Shown in pieces: positions 1 to 7,643 of a DNA stretch of 64,000 nucleotides (position 1 is its first letter; each line of letters opens with the position of its first letter). The stretch spans positions 1-64,000 of the forward strand of contig NZ_FOSL01000011.1 of the NCBI RefSeq assembly GCF_900114255.1, in the 5' to 3' direction. The DNA is from Neomesorhizobium albiziae (GTDB lineage Bacteria; Pseudomonadota; Alphaproteobacteria; Rhizobiales; Rhizobiaceae). The notes beneath the pieces are model-generated. The model had not been told where the DNA came from, made no database searches, and saw only the letters and a list, made by a program, of their open reading frames with translations. Both the position numbers and the translations under genes were made by a program.

Positions 1-553
1 CTAGGGTTATTTCGGTGTCCGACAGAGGCGCGAAGTCTGGATAGAGGATCTTCACAACCTCCATTGGCGTGCACCCTTTTCTGGCCTTGATATTGAGGAG
101 ATTGAGGAACATGCGCCACCAGCGCAACCGCGCCCGGACCTCTTCCTCTCGTTCGGTGTCGTGGACATACGAGTAGAGGTAATCCGTGGCGATCAGATCG
201 AAGAAGGCGTTCGGGTTCGCCAGGAACTCCCGGCCGCGCCTGGTTGGCAGCAGCACATCCTTTTTCCGGCGAAGAAGCTTCAGATGGCGGGCCATGTCGC
301 GCACGACCCAAAGCGGCGGCATGTCACGTTCATTGAGCACCTTGTTCATGCTGTAGAGGTCTTCGGCTGTGAACCCTGGCCAGAGGAAGTGCACAGCGGC
401 CCAATGCACGAACTTGCGGTTCATGGCGCCGGTGGCTGTTAACCCGATGCCACCCTCGCCGTCAGCATAGGCAACCGAAAGAAGCATGCCGCGCAGAAGT
501 GGTGACAGCGCGGCGACATCGACGTCGCCTTGCAGGTGGATTTCCGGAAGCAT
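1..553 (-). CDS. Partial unknown protein, possibly related to pRiA4b ORF-3-like proteins (3' end beyond the window)
   Basis: The minus strand is open from the ATG at 551-553 to the left edge, giving about 184 residues without a stop. The protein has no signal peptide. It looks mostly helical, with a Trp/Phe-rich stretch (FVHWAAVHFLWPGF) and a basic stretch (RHLKLLRRKK). From memory, the pattern of a MNKVLNERDMPPL-like helix followed by a basic helix resembles domains in plasmid pRiA4b ORF-3-like and IS1096-passenger-like proteins of rhizobia; this is a weak family guess. The frame stays open upstream of 553, so a longer start is possible. Position next to other orphan genes suggests accessory DNA. 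Coding status is fairly sure, function is not. Confidence 0.55.
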   Translation of the reverse strand, partial: MLPEIHLQGDVDVAALSPLLRGMLLSVAYADGEGGIGLTATGAMNRKFVHWAAVHFLWPGFTAEDLYSMNKVLNERDMPPLWVVRDMARHLKLLRRKKDVLLPTRRGREFLANPNAFFDLIATDYLYSYVHDTEREEEVRARLRWWRMFLNLLNIKARKGCTPMEVVKILYPDFAPLSDTEITL

Positions 554-759
554 CGTGCGGCTTTGATCCCTACCCCGCCCATCCAGGTGCAAACGAGTAT
601 CAGCCGGCGACGGAACAATTGCTACTGAGAAAGCTAAAGCCGAAGGGGTGTCCCTCACCCGCCCCCGCTCCGCCCTTTCAACCCGGCCCAGCCGGTCGGA
701 TCGGGGGCTGATCGCCAGAGCCAGTGTCGCGTTTCCAACTGGCTGACAATGTCGCCCCT

Positions 760-915
760 CTAATCAGCTTTGACATGGCGTTCGGCGACCGGATGCGGGA
801 TGCGCAGGCAATATGATTGAGCGGCGATGGGCTGATTGGCTTCCATCACGAAGATGGCCAGCTCATCGAGATCCCTTCGGTCCAAGCGCGACCAGAACCT
901 TGCAACATCATGGTT
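760..915 (-). other. Possible coding remnant in the 354-base gap between the first two genes
   Basis: Between the start of the left-edge gene and the end of the next one there is no good gene. On the minus strand a 51-codon open stretch, ending in TAG at 760-762, encodes a protein-like segment (FWSRLDRRDLDELAIFV). It has no start codon of its own and follows a stop directly, so it may be the tail of a decayed gene. Family unknown. The remaining bases (554-759) show nothing convincing. Confidence 0.25.
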
Positions 916-1279
916 CTAATGCGCAGTCGCAGTAATGGAAGGTGGCAAGATAGCCGGAGAGTACGCGCATGAACTCCTGTTGATGGGTCCAAGCTCTGCA
1001 TTCGGCCATGGAGGTCATGGGTTTCACGTGGGGCAGCCTGATTAGCTTCCCCCGGTTGGTCAGATGGATTGTGACAACGATAGCGGTGAACATGGCGCGG
1101 TCATCCATCGACTTGAGGCTGGCGACATAATAACCGCCGGGGTTGGAACGAACGTCGTCCGAGGCAACCTCGTTGACATGATCAGGGCCACAGAAATGTG
1201 CGGTGCGGGAATCCGCTTTTGCAGCCGTGTGCGCCGCCAAAAGGAGAGCGAGAGCGATGAAGAACCCGGTCCGTTTCAT
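908..1279 (-). CDS. Secreted protein of unknown function
   Basis: A 123-residue protein starting with a typical Sec signal peptide (MKRTGFFIALALLLAAHTA, cleavage likely near the AKADS segment). The mature part has four cysteines, including a CDC motif near the C terminus, which could form disulfides or bind metal in the periplasm. The ATG at 1277-1279 was chosen over an upstream TTG because AGGAAG lies just before it and the signal peptide starts cleanly there. It is divergent from the winged-helix regulator at 1371. No known domain was recognised. Coding is likely because of the signal peptide and the ribosome binding site. Confidence 0.6.
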   Translation of the reverse strand: MKRTGFFIALALLLAAHTAAKADSRTAHFCGPDHVNEVASDDVRSNPGGYYVASLKSMDDRAMFTAIVVTIHLTNRGKLIRLPHVKPMTSMAECRAWTHQQEFMRVLSGYLATFHYCDCALEP

Positions 1280-1370
1280 GTCTTCCTGCTTTCCCAATCC
1301 AGTGCCGCCAGGATCGCTTGGAAGCGACGGCCGAATTGGCTACGCTAAGGAGGCGCGCCAGGAGGGTGAA

Positions 1371-3047
1371 ATGTCCCGAAAGGCTCCTGAAATTGACCTG
1401 AAATCCGCTGAAACGATCACGTTTCGCGGTTTTGTCTTCCTGACGAAAACCAAAGAACTCCGAACCGTCGACGGCAAAGCGGTAAATCTTCGCAGCCAGA
1501 CCGCCGAGGTGCTTTCCGTGCTCGCGGCGCGACCGGGCGAGATCGTGTCCAAGGATGCGCTGATGCAGGCGGTTTGGCCCGATACTTTCGTCACCGACGA
1601 CAGCCTCACTCAATGCATTGCCGATATTCGCCGCGCGGTGGGGGACGACGCGCACGTGATCGTGGAAACCCTCCCCAAGCGAGGTTACCGACTGAATGCC
1701 GATCCATTCGGTGCGGCGGATGCAAACGCCGCAGCCGGCGCGGCACGTGCCAGGACACGATTCTCGCGAAGCGGCTTCATTCTTGCTGCACTCGTTCTCG
1801 TCGCGGCAGCGATCGGCGCATACTACGGCGCGGAAACATGGCGAGCCGCTCCGGTTCGTTCGAGCGCTATGCCGAGGATTGCAATCCTTCCCTTCGACGA
1901 CATGAGTACCGGCGCGGACGTGGGATATCTCAGCGATGCCGTCGCCGAGGGGATCATCACCGAGCTTGCGCGGAGCAAGACTTATGCCGTCATCGCCCGG
2001 AACTCGAGCTTCAGGTACCGCGACCAGCCGGCGGACACCAGGCAGATCGGAGACGAACTCGGCGTCGACTACCTGCTCGAAGGCAGCCAGCAGAAGATCG
2101 GAAACCGGCTGAGAGTGACTGCCCAGTTGCTGAATGCGCAGGACGGATCGCATCTCTGGGCCAACACCTACAACCGCGAGATTGGCGATCTTTTCGTCGT
2201 CCAGGAGGAGATCATCCGCACGCTTGCGGATCGGGTCGGGCGCAGGATCCAGCGCCCCCTGCCAAAGAGTACTGCTGCGCAGGTCAGCGCGCTCCACTAT
2301 CACCTGATGGGGATTGCCGAGATGCGCAGTGATTTCACTGCCGCGGGGAACCAACTGCTGCGGCAACTGAGCCTGAAGGCGATCAAAGCGGATCCGAACG
2401 CCCAGTTCGGCTATATCGGGCTGGCCTGGTCCTATCGCCATGATGCGACATTTGGGTGGCACGAGCACGAGCATAACCGGGACGACGCGTTGAAGCGCGC
2501 CGCCGAATACGCCGACAAGGCTCTCCTGCTCGCTCCAGACGATGCCGAGGCGCATCATGTCCGCGCCCGCATCCATACCGAAGCCGGAGAGATCGAGCAG
2601 GCCCTTGCACGGTACAATCAGGCGATCGCCCTGAATCCCAGCAATTCAAACATCCTCCACGGCAGTACGGACCCGCTGCTGTATATTGGCCGCACCGACG
2701 AAGCGATCGATCGGATCGAGCAGGCCAAGGGCATCGATCCTTTCCACCCTGACTTGCTCCACTGGCAGATGGGCTGGGCGCTCTGGGAAAAGAACGATTG
2801 CCGGGCTGCGCTGGCGGCGATGCGGAAGATGTCCAGAATCCCGAGCGGCGCACACCGAATGCTTGCGGGGATACACGCTTGTCTGGGAAACGATCGGGAG
2901 GCAAAGGACGCGCTTGCGGTTTTCCTCCAGGACTCGCCCGGCCAGTCAATCAGCCAACAACGCAGTGAATGGGAGAAGGTTTGGACCGCGCCCGGAAGCC
3001 TCGACCGCTGGATCGAACACATGCGGATCGCGGGGTTGCCGGAGTGA
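1371..3047 (+). CDS. CadC-like winged-helix regulator with TPR repeats
   Basis: A 558-residue protein. Residues about 15-110 form an OmpR/CadC-type winged helix (RPGEIVSKDALMQAVWPD then LPKRGYRLNA). A single membrane segment follows at about 140-160 (GFILAALVLVAAAIGAYYG). The next part (IAILPFDDMSTG, then DYLLEGSQQK) is the adenylate-cyclase-associated or TolB-like domain often fused to such regulators, and the C terminus holds TPR repeats. Proteins of this kind are membrane-anchored one-component regulators that may sense protein or envelope signals; the signal here is unknown. The ATG at 1371 was chosen because GGAGG lies at 1361-1365. A second protein of the same type is at 5733-7256. Confidence 0.85.
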   Translation: MSRKAPEIDLKSAETITFRGFVFLTKTKELRTVDGKAVNLRSQTAEVLSVLAARPGEIVSKDALMQAVWPDTFVTDDSLTQCIADIRRAVGDDAHVIVETLPKRGYRLNADPFGAADANAAAGAARARTRFSRSGFILAALVLVAAAIGAYYGAETWRAAPVRSSAMPRIAILPFDDMSTGADVGYLSDAVAEGIITELARSKTYAVIARNSSFRYRDQPADTRQIGDELGVDYLLEGSQQKIGNRLRVTAQLLNAQDGSHLWANTYNREIGDLFVVQEEIIRTLADRVGRRIQRPLPKSTAAQVSALHYHLMGIAEMRSDFTAAGNQLLRQLSLKAIKADPNAQFGYIGLAWSYRHDATFGWHEHEHNRDDALKRAAEYADKALLLAPDDAEAHHVRARIHTEAGEIEQALARYNQAIALNPSNSNILHGSTDPLLYIGRTDEAIDRIEQAKGIDPFHPDLLHWQMGWALWEKNDCRAALAAMRKMSRIPSGAHRMLAGIHACLGNDREAKDALAVFLQDSPGQSISQQRSEWEKVWTAPGSLDRWIEHMRIAGLPE

Positions 3048-3865
3048 CGGCTGTCCGTGCGCGACCCGGCAGAAGACTGATTGGGCCGCTACGTTGAAGC
3101 CCTTGTGTCATGGGCGATGGTTGCCCTCAAAGTAGGATCATCCTTCGCAAGGAAGTTCGGGTGCGGGGGGTCGGCAGTGCGGCGCCTTGCGCCATATGCG
3201 CTTCGCACCCGAACTCAGCGACTTTCGTGGAACAACGACACGAAACGCGGCCCCGTGCGCGGTGCCCGCAACGACCGACACTGCCGCCATGAGACTAACT
3301 GATCGACCTAGAGACCGCCATCGACAAGCCCATCCCGCGGCGCATGGGCGAATTTTTGCGCCGTGACCTCGCAGGATGCGGTACCCGACCGCCAGACCTG
3401 AAATGCGAGCGCACATAAGTACACCTCCGCTAACTAGTGGCAACTGAAAAAGCCAGAAGCCTGCCTCAGACGCCCTGCCCGCTTCAGCGGTCACCGCCCA
3501 ATCGATGCCGCCTTTCCTTTTCCCGGTGATCTTTCGTGTGCCTGGCCGCGATCTCGGCTGTCGCCCACATTCCCTTAGATCAACTCGTTGACCACCAAAG
3601 ATTGATGGAGAATTCGGGCAAGCAGCCAGAATCCCACTGCCCTGATGAATTTCGGCAAAAGGTGGGAAGTGGACCTGCCTGTGCAGCGCCAGTCCGCCGT
3701 GATACATCCAGCGGCGGACTCTCAAAGCTAAAGCCGAGGGAGCTTACTGGATCGCGCTCGATCGGGCGCTCCCGTCGGGCGCCGCTCTTTGCGGAGTCTC
3801 CTGACATGGTTTTCGCGCCCACCCCTGCTAAGCAGATGCCGTGACATGGACTCGACGAGAGCACA
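3048..3865. other. 818-base region without a recognisable gene
   Basis: Several open frames exist on both strands (for example 3138-3725 minus and 3536-3844 plus), but their products are low in protein-like features and rich in Arg, Gly and Pro as expected of shadow frames in GC-rich DNA. The only clear structure is the inverted repeat at 3154-3215. The region is probably intergenic or decayed DNA. Confidence 0.4.
3154..3215. repeat. Long inverted repeat downstream of the first winged-helix/TPR gene
   Basis: Arms AGTTCGGGTGCG (3154-3165) and CGCACCCGAACT (3204-3215) are perfectly complementary over 12 bases. A second small stem GGCGC-CTT-GCGCC lies at 3181-3193 inside the loop. There is no T-run, so a classical terminator is not supported. 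It could be a transcript-end structure or a palindromic repeat; only one copy was seen in this window. Confidence 0.5.
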
Positions 3866-4234
3866 ATGACAGAAATTGCCGGACGACCAGAAGATTTACC
3901 ACGGCTCTTGGTCGAGCGGTTGATCGATCGAGACGCGGACGCGCTTGCCCTGCTCTATGAGGAAAATGCCGTCATGGCGTTGCCTGGTGGCAATGTCGCT
4001 GTGGGCAGAACTGCCATCGGCGAAGCATTTCGGGCTTTCCTCGCATCAGAGCCTCTCATAGAGCCCGGATCGCCGGCCCGAGTTCTAACGAACGGAGAAC
4101 TTGCTATCACGTCGGCCCGACTTCCAGACGGAACCATCACCGTTGAAGTCGCCCGCCAACAATCCGACGGATCATGGCTTTGGGTGATTGATCATCCGGC
4201 GCTCTATCCAGGGATCGCCCAGGTAGAATCCTGA
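3866..4234 (+). CDS. SnoaL/DUF4440-like NTF2-fold protein
   Basis: A 122-residue protein with the pattern of small NTF2-like proteins of the SnoaL or DUF4440 kind: an N-terminal helix, the phrase DADALALLYEENAVMALPGG, then VGRTAIGEAFRAFL and a C-terminal strand ending in WLWVIDHPALYPG. Such proteins are small cytosolic alpha-beta barrels, often of unknown substrate, sometimes isomerases or stress proteins. No catalytic residues can be assigned. It stands alone, convergent with the RidA-like gene at 4341. Confidence 0.7.
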   Translation: MTEIAGRPEDLPRLLVERLIDRDADALALLYEENAVMALPGGNVAVGRTAIGEAFRAFLASEPLIEPGSPARVLTNGELAITSARLPDGTITVEVARQQSDGSWLWVIDHPALYPGIAQVES

Positions 4235-4340
4235 AGGCGTACAGGCGGAAACCTGTTGCCCCGGGCCTCGTCGTAAGCGCGCAGCCGTCAGCGGCGCGCT
4301 CGTCCATTTCAATTCGAGCAATCCGGCAACAACTCCGCCG

Positions 4341-4829
4341 CTAGTCAAGCACGACCACGGCCTCCACCTCGAACAGCATGGGGTCAATTGCAAGCTTGGG
4401 AACGGGAACCAGCGTCTGCGCCGGCAGCGCCTCGCCGAACATCTCCTTGACGTTCTTGGTCAGCACCTCGAGCTTGGACATGTCGTGATCGACCACGAAG
4501 ACCGTGAGCTTGGCGACCTGATCGGGTTTCGCCCCGATCCCATCAAGCGCGGTGCGCAGGTTCGCATATGCCTGTTTCACCTGGACAGCGAAGTCGGGCG
4601 ACAGGGCGCCCATGCCGTCTTGGCCGCCCTGCCCGGAGATGTAGGCGATCCTGGCGTTGCGGGGCATGATCACCGCCGTGCTGTAGCCATTCGGCGTCGG
4701 GTCATAGAGGTTTTGCGGATTGACGATGGTCAGTTCGCGATCGTTCTCATTCGCTGTCGTGGCAGCGGAAACTCCCATGGTCATGATGATTAGCCCTCCG
4801 ATAAGCAGATGCTTGATTGTGCGTGACAT
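4341..4829 (-). CDS. Exported RidA/YjgF-family protein
   Basis: A 162-residue protein with an N-terminal signal sequence (about 1-23, ending VSAATTA) followed by a complete RidA fold (AYISGQGGQDGMG, then QVKQAYANLRTALDGIGAKP). RidA proteins usually act in the cytosol as 2-iminobutanoate/2-iminopropanoate deaminases; an export signal points to the periplasm-associated subgroup. At the place of the catalytic Arg of RidA (VARLP in Escherichia coli) the sequence reads VPKLA, so the classical deaminase activity is doubtful. It is divergent from a TetR gene at 5022, with operator-like repeats between them, and may be its target. Confidence 0.85.
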   Translation of the reverse strand: MSRTIKHLLIGGLIIMTMGVSAATTANENDRELTIVNPQNLYDPTPNGYSTAVIMPRNARIAYISGQGGQDGMGALSPDFAVQVKQAYANLRTALDGIGAKPDQVAKLTVFVVDHDMSKLEVLTKNVKEMFGEALPAQTLVPVPKLAIDPMLFEVEAVVVLD

Positions 4830-4909
4830 GATTTTCTCTTGGCTCTGCGGACTGCGAGCAGACGTACCCTCGCAGCCGGCGTGATCGAACTTTGGCCCAT
4901 CGCCATGAA

Positions 4910-4952
4910 TCGTACGATATACGAGTCATCGTATGGTACGACGTACGAGTCA
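4910..4952. promoter_or_regulatory. Probable operator between the RidA-like and TetR genes
   Basis: Two inverted repeats built on the same half-site lie here: TCGTA-N5-TACGA at 4910-4924 and TCGTA-N3-TACGA at 4929-4941. The 9-mer TACGAGTCA also occurs twice, at 4920-4928 and 4944-4952. The cluster sits between divergent genes, about 70-110 bases before the tetR-type start and 80-120 before the ridA-type start. TetR proteins commonly bind such palindromes in their own divergent promoter; binding is inferred. Confidence 0.6.
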
Positions 4953-5021
4953 ACCGCTTAGCATCGACATTCCTGACGTTGCCTGCCAAATTCGAAAACA
5001 CGATACTAGCGAGGAAGACGA

Positions 5022-5702
5022 ATGGCAGCCAAACGCGGCGCCCGAAGCAAACAACGGACAAATGATGAGCGGCTCCAGCCCGTGCAGGAACCGCGCAGTG
5101 AGCCGCCCCTCTCTCGGGAACGTATCGTGGTGACTGCGGTGGATCTGCTGGACGCTCAAGGTCTCGACGGATTGACCATGCGTCGGTTGGCCGATCGCCT
5201 CGGCTCAGGTGTGATGAGCCTATATTGGTACGTCGACAACAAAGAGGATGTCTTCGATCTGGCGCTGGACTCGGTGCTCGAATATCGCGGATCGCGGCAA
5301 ATGGCCGAGTTTCAAGACTGGCGCGAAGAAATCGTTCACATACTCGAAGACTGGCGCGCCAGCATGCTGCGCCATCCCTGGTCGGCATCGCTGCTGCCGC
5401 GCCGGGCGCTCGGCCCGAACATCCTCAGCCGGCTGGAAATGCTGAGCGAGACGTTGTCCAGGGCCGGTGTAGCGGCCGCGGACATGAACGTCGCGATATG
5501 GTCGCTCTGGAACTATGTGATGGGCGCCACCATCACCCGGGCGAGCTTCGACCTTTCGGACGACGACAGGGCCGCCGCGCAGCAGCGTCTCAGCGAACGC
5601 TACCCGACAATCGAACGCTCCCGCCTGCTGTTGGATGACGATTGGGATGGTGCTTTCCGGAAAGGCCTCGGTTTCCTGCTCGATGGCCTCTCTCCAAGAT
5701 AA
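5022..5702 (+). CDS. TetR/AcrR-family repressor with TetR C-terminal domain
   Basis: A 226-residue protein. After a basic tail the HTH spans about residues 30-75 (SRERIVVTAVDLLDAQGLDG, LTMRRLADRLGSGVMSLYWY with the typical SLYWYVDNKEDV end). The long helical C-terminal part (ILEDWRASMLRHPWSASLL) resembles the TetR_C group that binds small hydrophobic ligands. It likely represses itself and the divergent exported RidA-like gene through the palindromes at 4910-4952. Ligand unknown. Confidence 0.9.
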   Translation: MAAKRGARSKQRTNDERLQPVQEPRSEPPLSRERIVVTAVDLLDAQGLDGLTMRRLADRLGSGVMSLYWYVDNKEDVFDLALDSVLEYRGSRQMAEFQDWREEIVHILEDWRASMLRHPWSASLLPRRALGPNILSRLEMLSETLSRAGVAAADMNVAIWSLWNYVMGATITRASFDLSDDDRAAAQQRLSERYPTIERSRLLLDDDWDGAFRKGLGFLLDGLSPR

Positions 5703-5732
5703 GCTCGACTTCACGACGGTCCTGCCAGGGCG

Positions 5733-7256
5733 TCATTCCGGCAAACCCGCCTTTCGAAAACCATCAACGAAATGCATAAGCGTCGGGGCGTCGCGGAATG
5801 GCTCCGTCTCGGCCCAGTGGTGGATTGTGAAATCCGGGTTGCCGACGAGGAACAGTTCGGCCTCCGCGCGCGCCTCGTCGAGCCGGCCGAGTTGAGCAAG
5901 GCTTGCCGCCAGGAAACGGCGTGAGCTTGTGCGATAGGTCTCGTCCCTGCGCAGTGTCTCGACGGCGGCTTCGTAATCGCCGACCGCATATTGCGCCTGG
6001 CCGAGCGTCAAATAGTACCAGCTAGCCGGAAATGGGTTCAGCCGGAACGCCTTGCGCATGTGCTCAATCCCCTCCTCTACCCGCCCGGCCAGGATCGCGA
6101 TGTCGGACAATGCCGCAAAAGTGTCGGCCTCGTTCGGGTCGAGCTCGATCGCCTTGGCGAATTCCGCATCCGCCTCGGCGAAGCAGCGCTCATAGGCAAG
6201 CAAATAAGCCAGGACCCAGCGGCTGCCGGCATCGTTGGGATCAATCGCAACGGCCTTGCGCGCAAGTTCCAGGGCAACCTTGCGGGCAGGTTCTGCTGGC
6301 CCGCCGCTATGCACCCATCCCATCCAGTGGTTCATGGCAAGCCAGCGATAGGCTTCGGCGTATTCCGGATCGAGCGAAACCGCGCGCGTCAGCATCAAAT
6401 GCGCTTCCTGCGCCGCCTGCGGTGAGTCATCCATCAGCTTTCGCGCCCGCACGCAAAGATCGTAGGCCTCGAGATTCTTGGGCCGGTTACGCGGCGGCTG
6501 TGCGTGCAGCCGGCCGAGCAGCGCTTCCACGATCTTTCCGGTGACCTCGTCCTGAACGGTAAAAATATCTTCCAGACTGCGATCGAAGCGTTCCGCCCAC
6601 AAATGTTCGCCGCTCACAGTGTCAACCAGCTGGACGTTGATACGCACGCTTCCCGCGGCGCGTCGTGCGCTCCCTTCCAGCAGGTAGCGGACGCCAAGGT
6701 CTTCGGCGATGGCGCGCACGTCCATCGCCTTTCCCTTGTAGGCAAAGGCTGAATTACGGGCGATGACGAACAGGCCGGAGATCCTGGAAAGGTCGGTGAT
6801 CAGGTCTTCGGTCAACCCGTCCGCGAAGGCTTCCTGCTCGGGATCGTTGCTGACATTCACAAAGGGCAGCACGGCTATCGATGGTTTGCCGGGCAGCGGC
6901 AACGCTTTTCGCTTTTCGCCGCCAAGCCGTTCGACGGCGCCCAGGAAGCGGTAGCCGACACGCGGAACCGTTGCGATCCATTCACCGCTCCCATCATCGC
7001 CGGCCGGGCCAAGCAGCTTCCTGAGCTGCGCGATCTGGACGGTGAGGTTGCCTTCCTCCACAGCCGTGCCCGGCCACGCCGCGTCCATCAATTCGGCCTT
7101 GCCCAGGATTTCGCCGGGTCGTCCGACGAGTGCTGCAAGCAGCTTCAGTCCGCGGTGGCCAACGGCAACGGGATCGTCGTTCCGAAGGAGCGTTCCTGCA
7201 CCCGGATCAAGCACGAACGGACCAAAGGCGAAGCGCGATCCCTGCATGCGGCGCAT
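5733..7256 (-). CDS. Winged-helix/TolB-like/TPR regulator
   Basis: A 507-residue protein of the same type as the one at 1371-3047. Residues about 5-105 are an OmpR-type winged helix (GRPGEILGKAELMDAAWPG; TVPRVGYRFLGAVERL). A TolB-like, cyclase-associated domain follows (SIAVLPFVNVSNDPEQEAF; VRYLLEGSARR) and then several TPR units (LDPEYAEAYRWLAMNHWMG; ELDPNEADTFAALSDIAIL). Unlike its relative it shows no clear membrane segment, so it is probably cytosolic. The start may be ATG 7256 or the in-frame ATG 7247. It is divergent from DUF1127-MFS and has phased direct repeats just before its start. Confidence 0.88.
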   Translation of the reverse strand: MRRMQGSRFAFGPFVLDPGAGTLLRNDDPVAVGHRGLKLLAALVGRPGEILGKAELMDAAWPGTAVEEGNLTVQIAQLRKLLGPAGDDGSGEWIATVPRVGYRFLGAVERLGGEKRKALPLPGKPSIAVLPFVNVSNDPEQEAFADGLTEDLITDLSRISGLFVIARNSAFAYKGKAMDVRAIAEDLGVRYLLEGSARRAAGSVRINVQLVDTVSGEHLWAERFDRSLEDIFTVQDEVTGKIVEALLGRLHAQPPRNRPKNLEAYDLCVRARKLMDDSPQAAQEAHLMLTRAVSLDPEYAEAYRWLAMNHWMGWVHSGGPAEPARKVALELARKAVAIDPNDAGSRWVLAYLLAYERCFAEADAEFAKAIELDPNEADTFAALSDIAILAGRVEEGIEHMRKAFRLNPFPASWYYLTLGQAQYAVGDYEAAVETLRRDETYRTSSRRFLAASLAQLGRLDEARAEAELFLVGNPDFTIHHWAETEPFRDAPTLMHFVDGFRKAGLPE

Positions 7257-7266
7257 CTATAGCCCG

Positions 7267-7293
7267 TTTGGAAGTTTTTGGAACTATTTGGGA
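7267..7293. promoter_or_regulatory. Three direct repeats with 10-base period before the winged-helix/TPR gene
   Basis: TTTGGAA at 7267-7273 and 7277-7283 and TTTGGGA at 7287-7293 repeat at exactly one helical turn. OmpR-type winged-helix proteins typically bind tandem direct repeats of about one turn. The array lies 11-37 bases upstream of the regulator start (minus strand) and about 85-110 upstream of the DUF1127 start, so it could control both. Binding is inferred. Confidence 0.5.
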
Positions 7294-7376
7294 GGGCTTA
7301 ACGACGGCACCGTTCGTTTCCTGCAGAATCTCTCAGGTCGAGGGTACCCAGACCCTCAAACCATATGGAGGTTGCC

Positions 7377-7631
7377 ATGACCGATACCCCTGCCCTTCTT
7401 GCATCGGCGCCGCATCAGGCAGCGCGGCTGGAAACGACTGTGGGACCGGCGGACACATCGCGTCGACGCCTTGAGAGCCTGCGAAGCATGATCGCGACCT
7501 GGGACGAACGGATACGTGTTCGCTGGGAACTTGAGCAGATGTCGGCGTCCAATCCGCATTTGATCGATGATATCGGTCTGACAAGACGGCAGGTCGAGGC
7601 GGAGATCGCCAAGCCCTTCTGGCAGGCATAA
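7377..7631 (+). CDS. DUF1127-family small protein
   Basis: An 84-residue protein whose C-terminal half is the DUF1127 pattern: Arg/Trp-rich helix (WDERIRVRWELEQMSASNPH) and the LIDDIGLTRRQVEAEIAKPFW end. DUF1127 proteins of alphaproteobacteria are small Arg-rich proteins, some of which affect RNA turnover or phosphate and stress responses. The N-terminal 35 residues are an extra, low-complexity extension. The ATG at 7377 was chosen over the in-frame ATG at 7365, because the GGAGG at 7367-7371 can serve only the later start. It is followed after 12 bases by the MFS gene, likely co-transcribed. Confidence 0.85.
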   Translation: MTDTPALLASAPHQAARLETTVGPADTSRRRLESLRSMIATWDERIRVRWELEQMSASNPHLIDDIGLTRRQVEAEIAKPFWQA

Positions 7632-7643
7632 GGCGACTTCCGC

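Noticed and set aside
1182-2576. 464-codon minus-strand frame opposite the first winged-helix/TPR gene
   Set aside because: Shadow frame; the plus-strand product has clear domains and a ribosome binding site.
3138-3725. 195-codon minus-strand frame in the gene-free region
   Set aside because: No domain, no ribosome site, Arg/Gly/Trp-rich composition; judged non-coding.
631-3741. The 14-mer AAAGCTAAAGCCGA occurs at about 631-644 and 3726-3739, as if bounding an inserted element
   Set aside because: A repeated 14-mer is expected by chance in 64 kb, and no inverted ends, target duplication or transposase were seen.
7294-7376. AATCTCTCAGGT and a GCACCG before the DUF1127 gene look like parts of a glycine riboswitch
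   Set aside because: The conserved GAAGGGGCAA-like core is missing and no glycine-related gene follows. A covariance-model search (Rfam RF00504) with a significant score would be needed.
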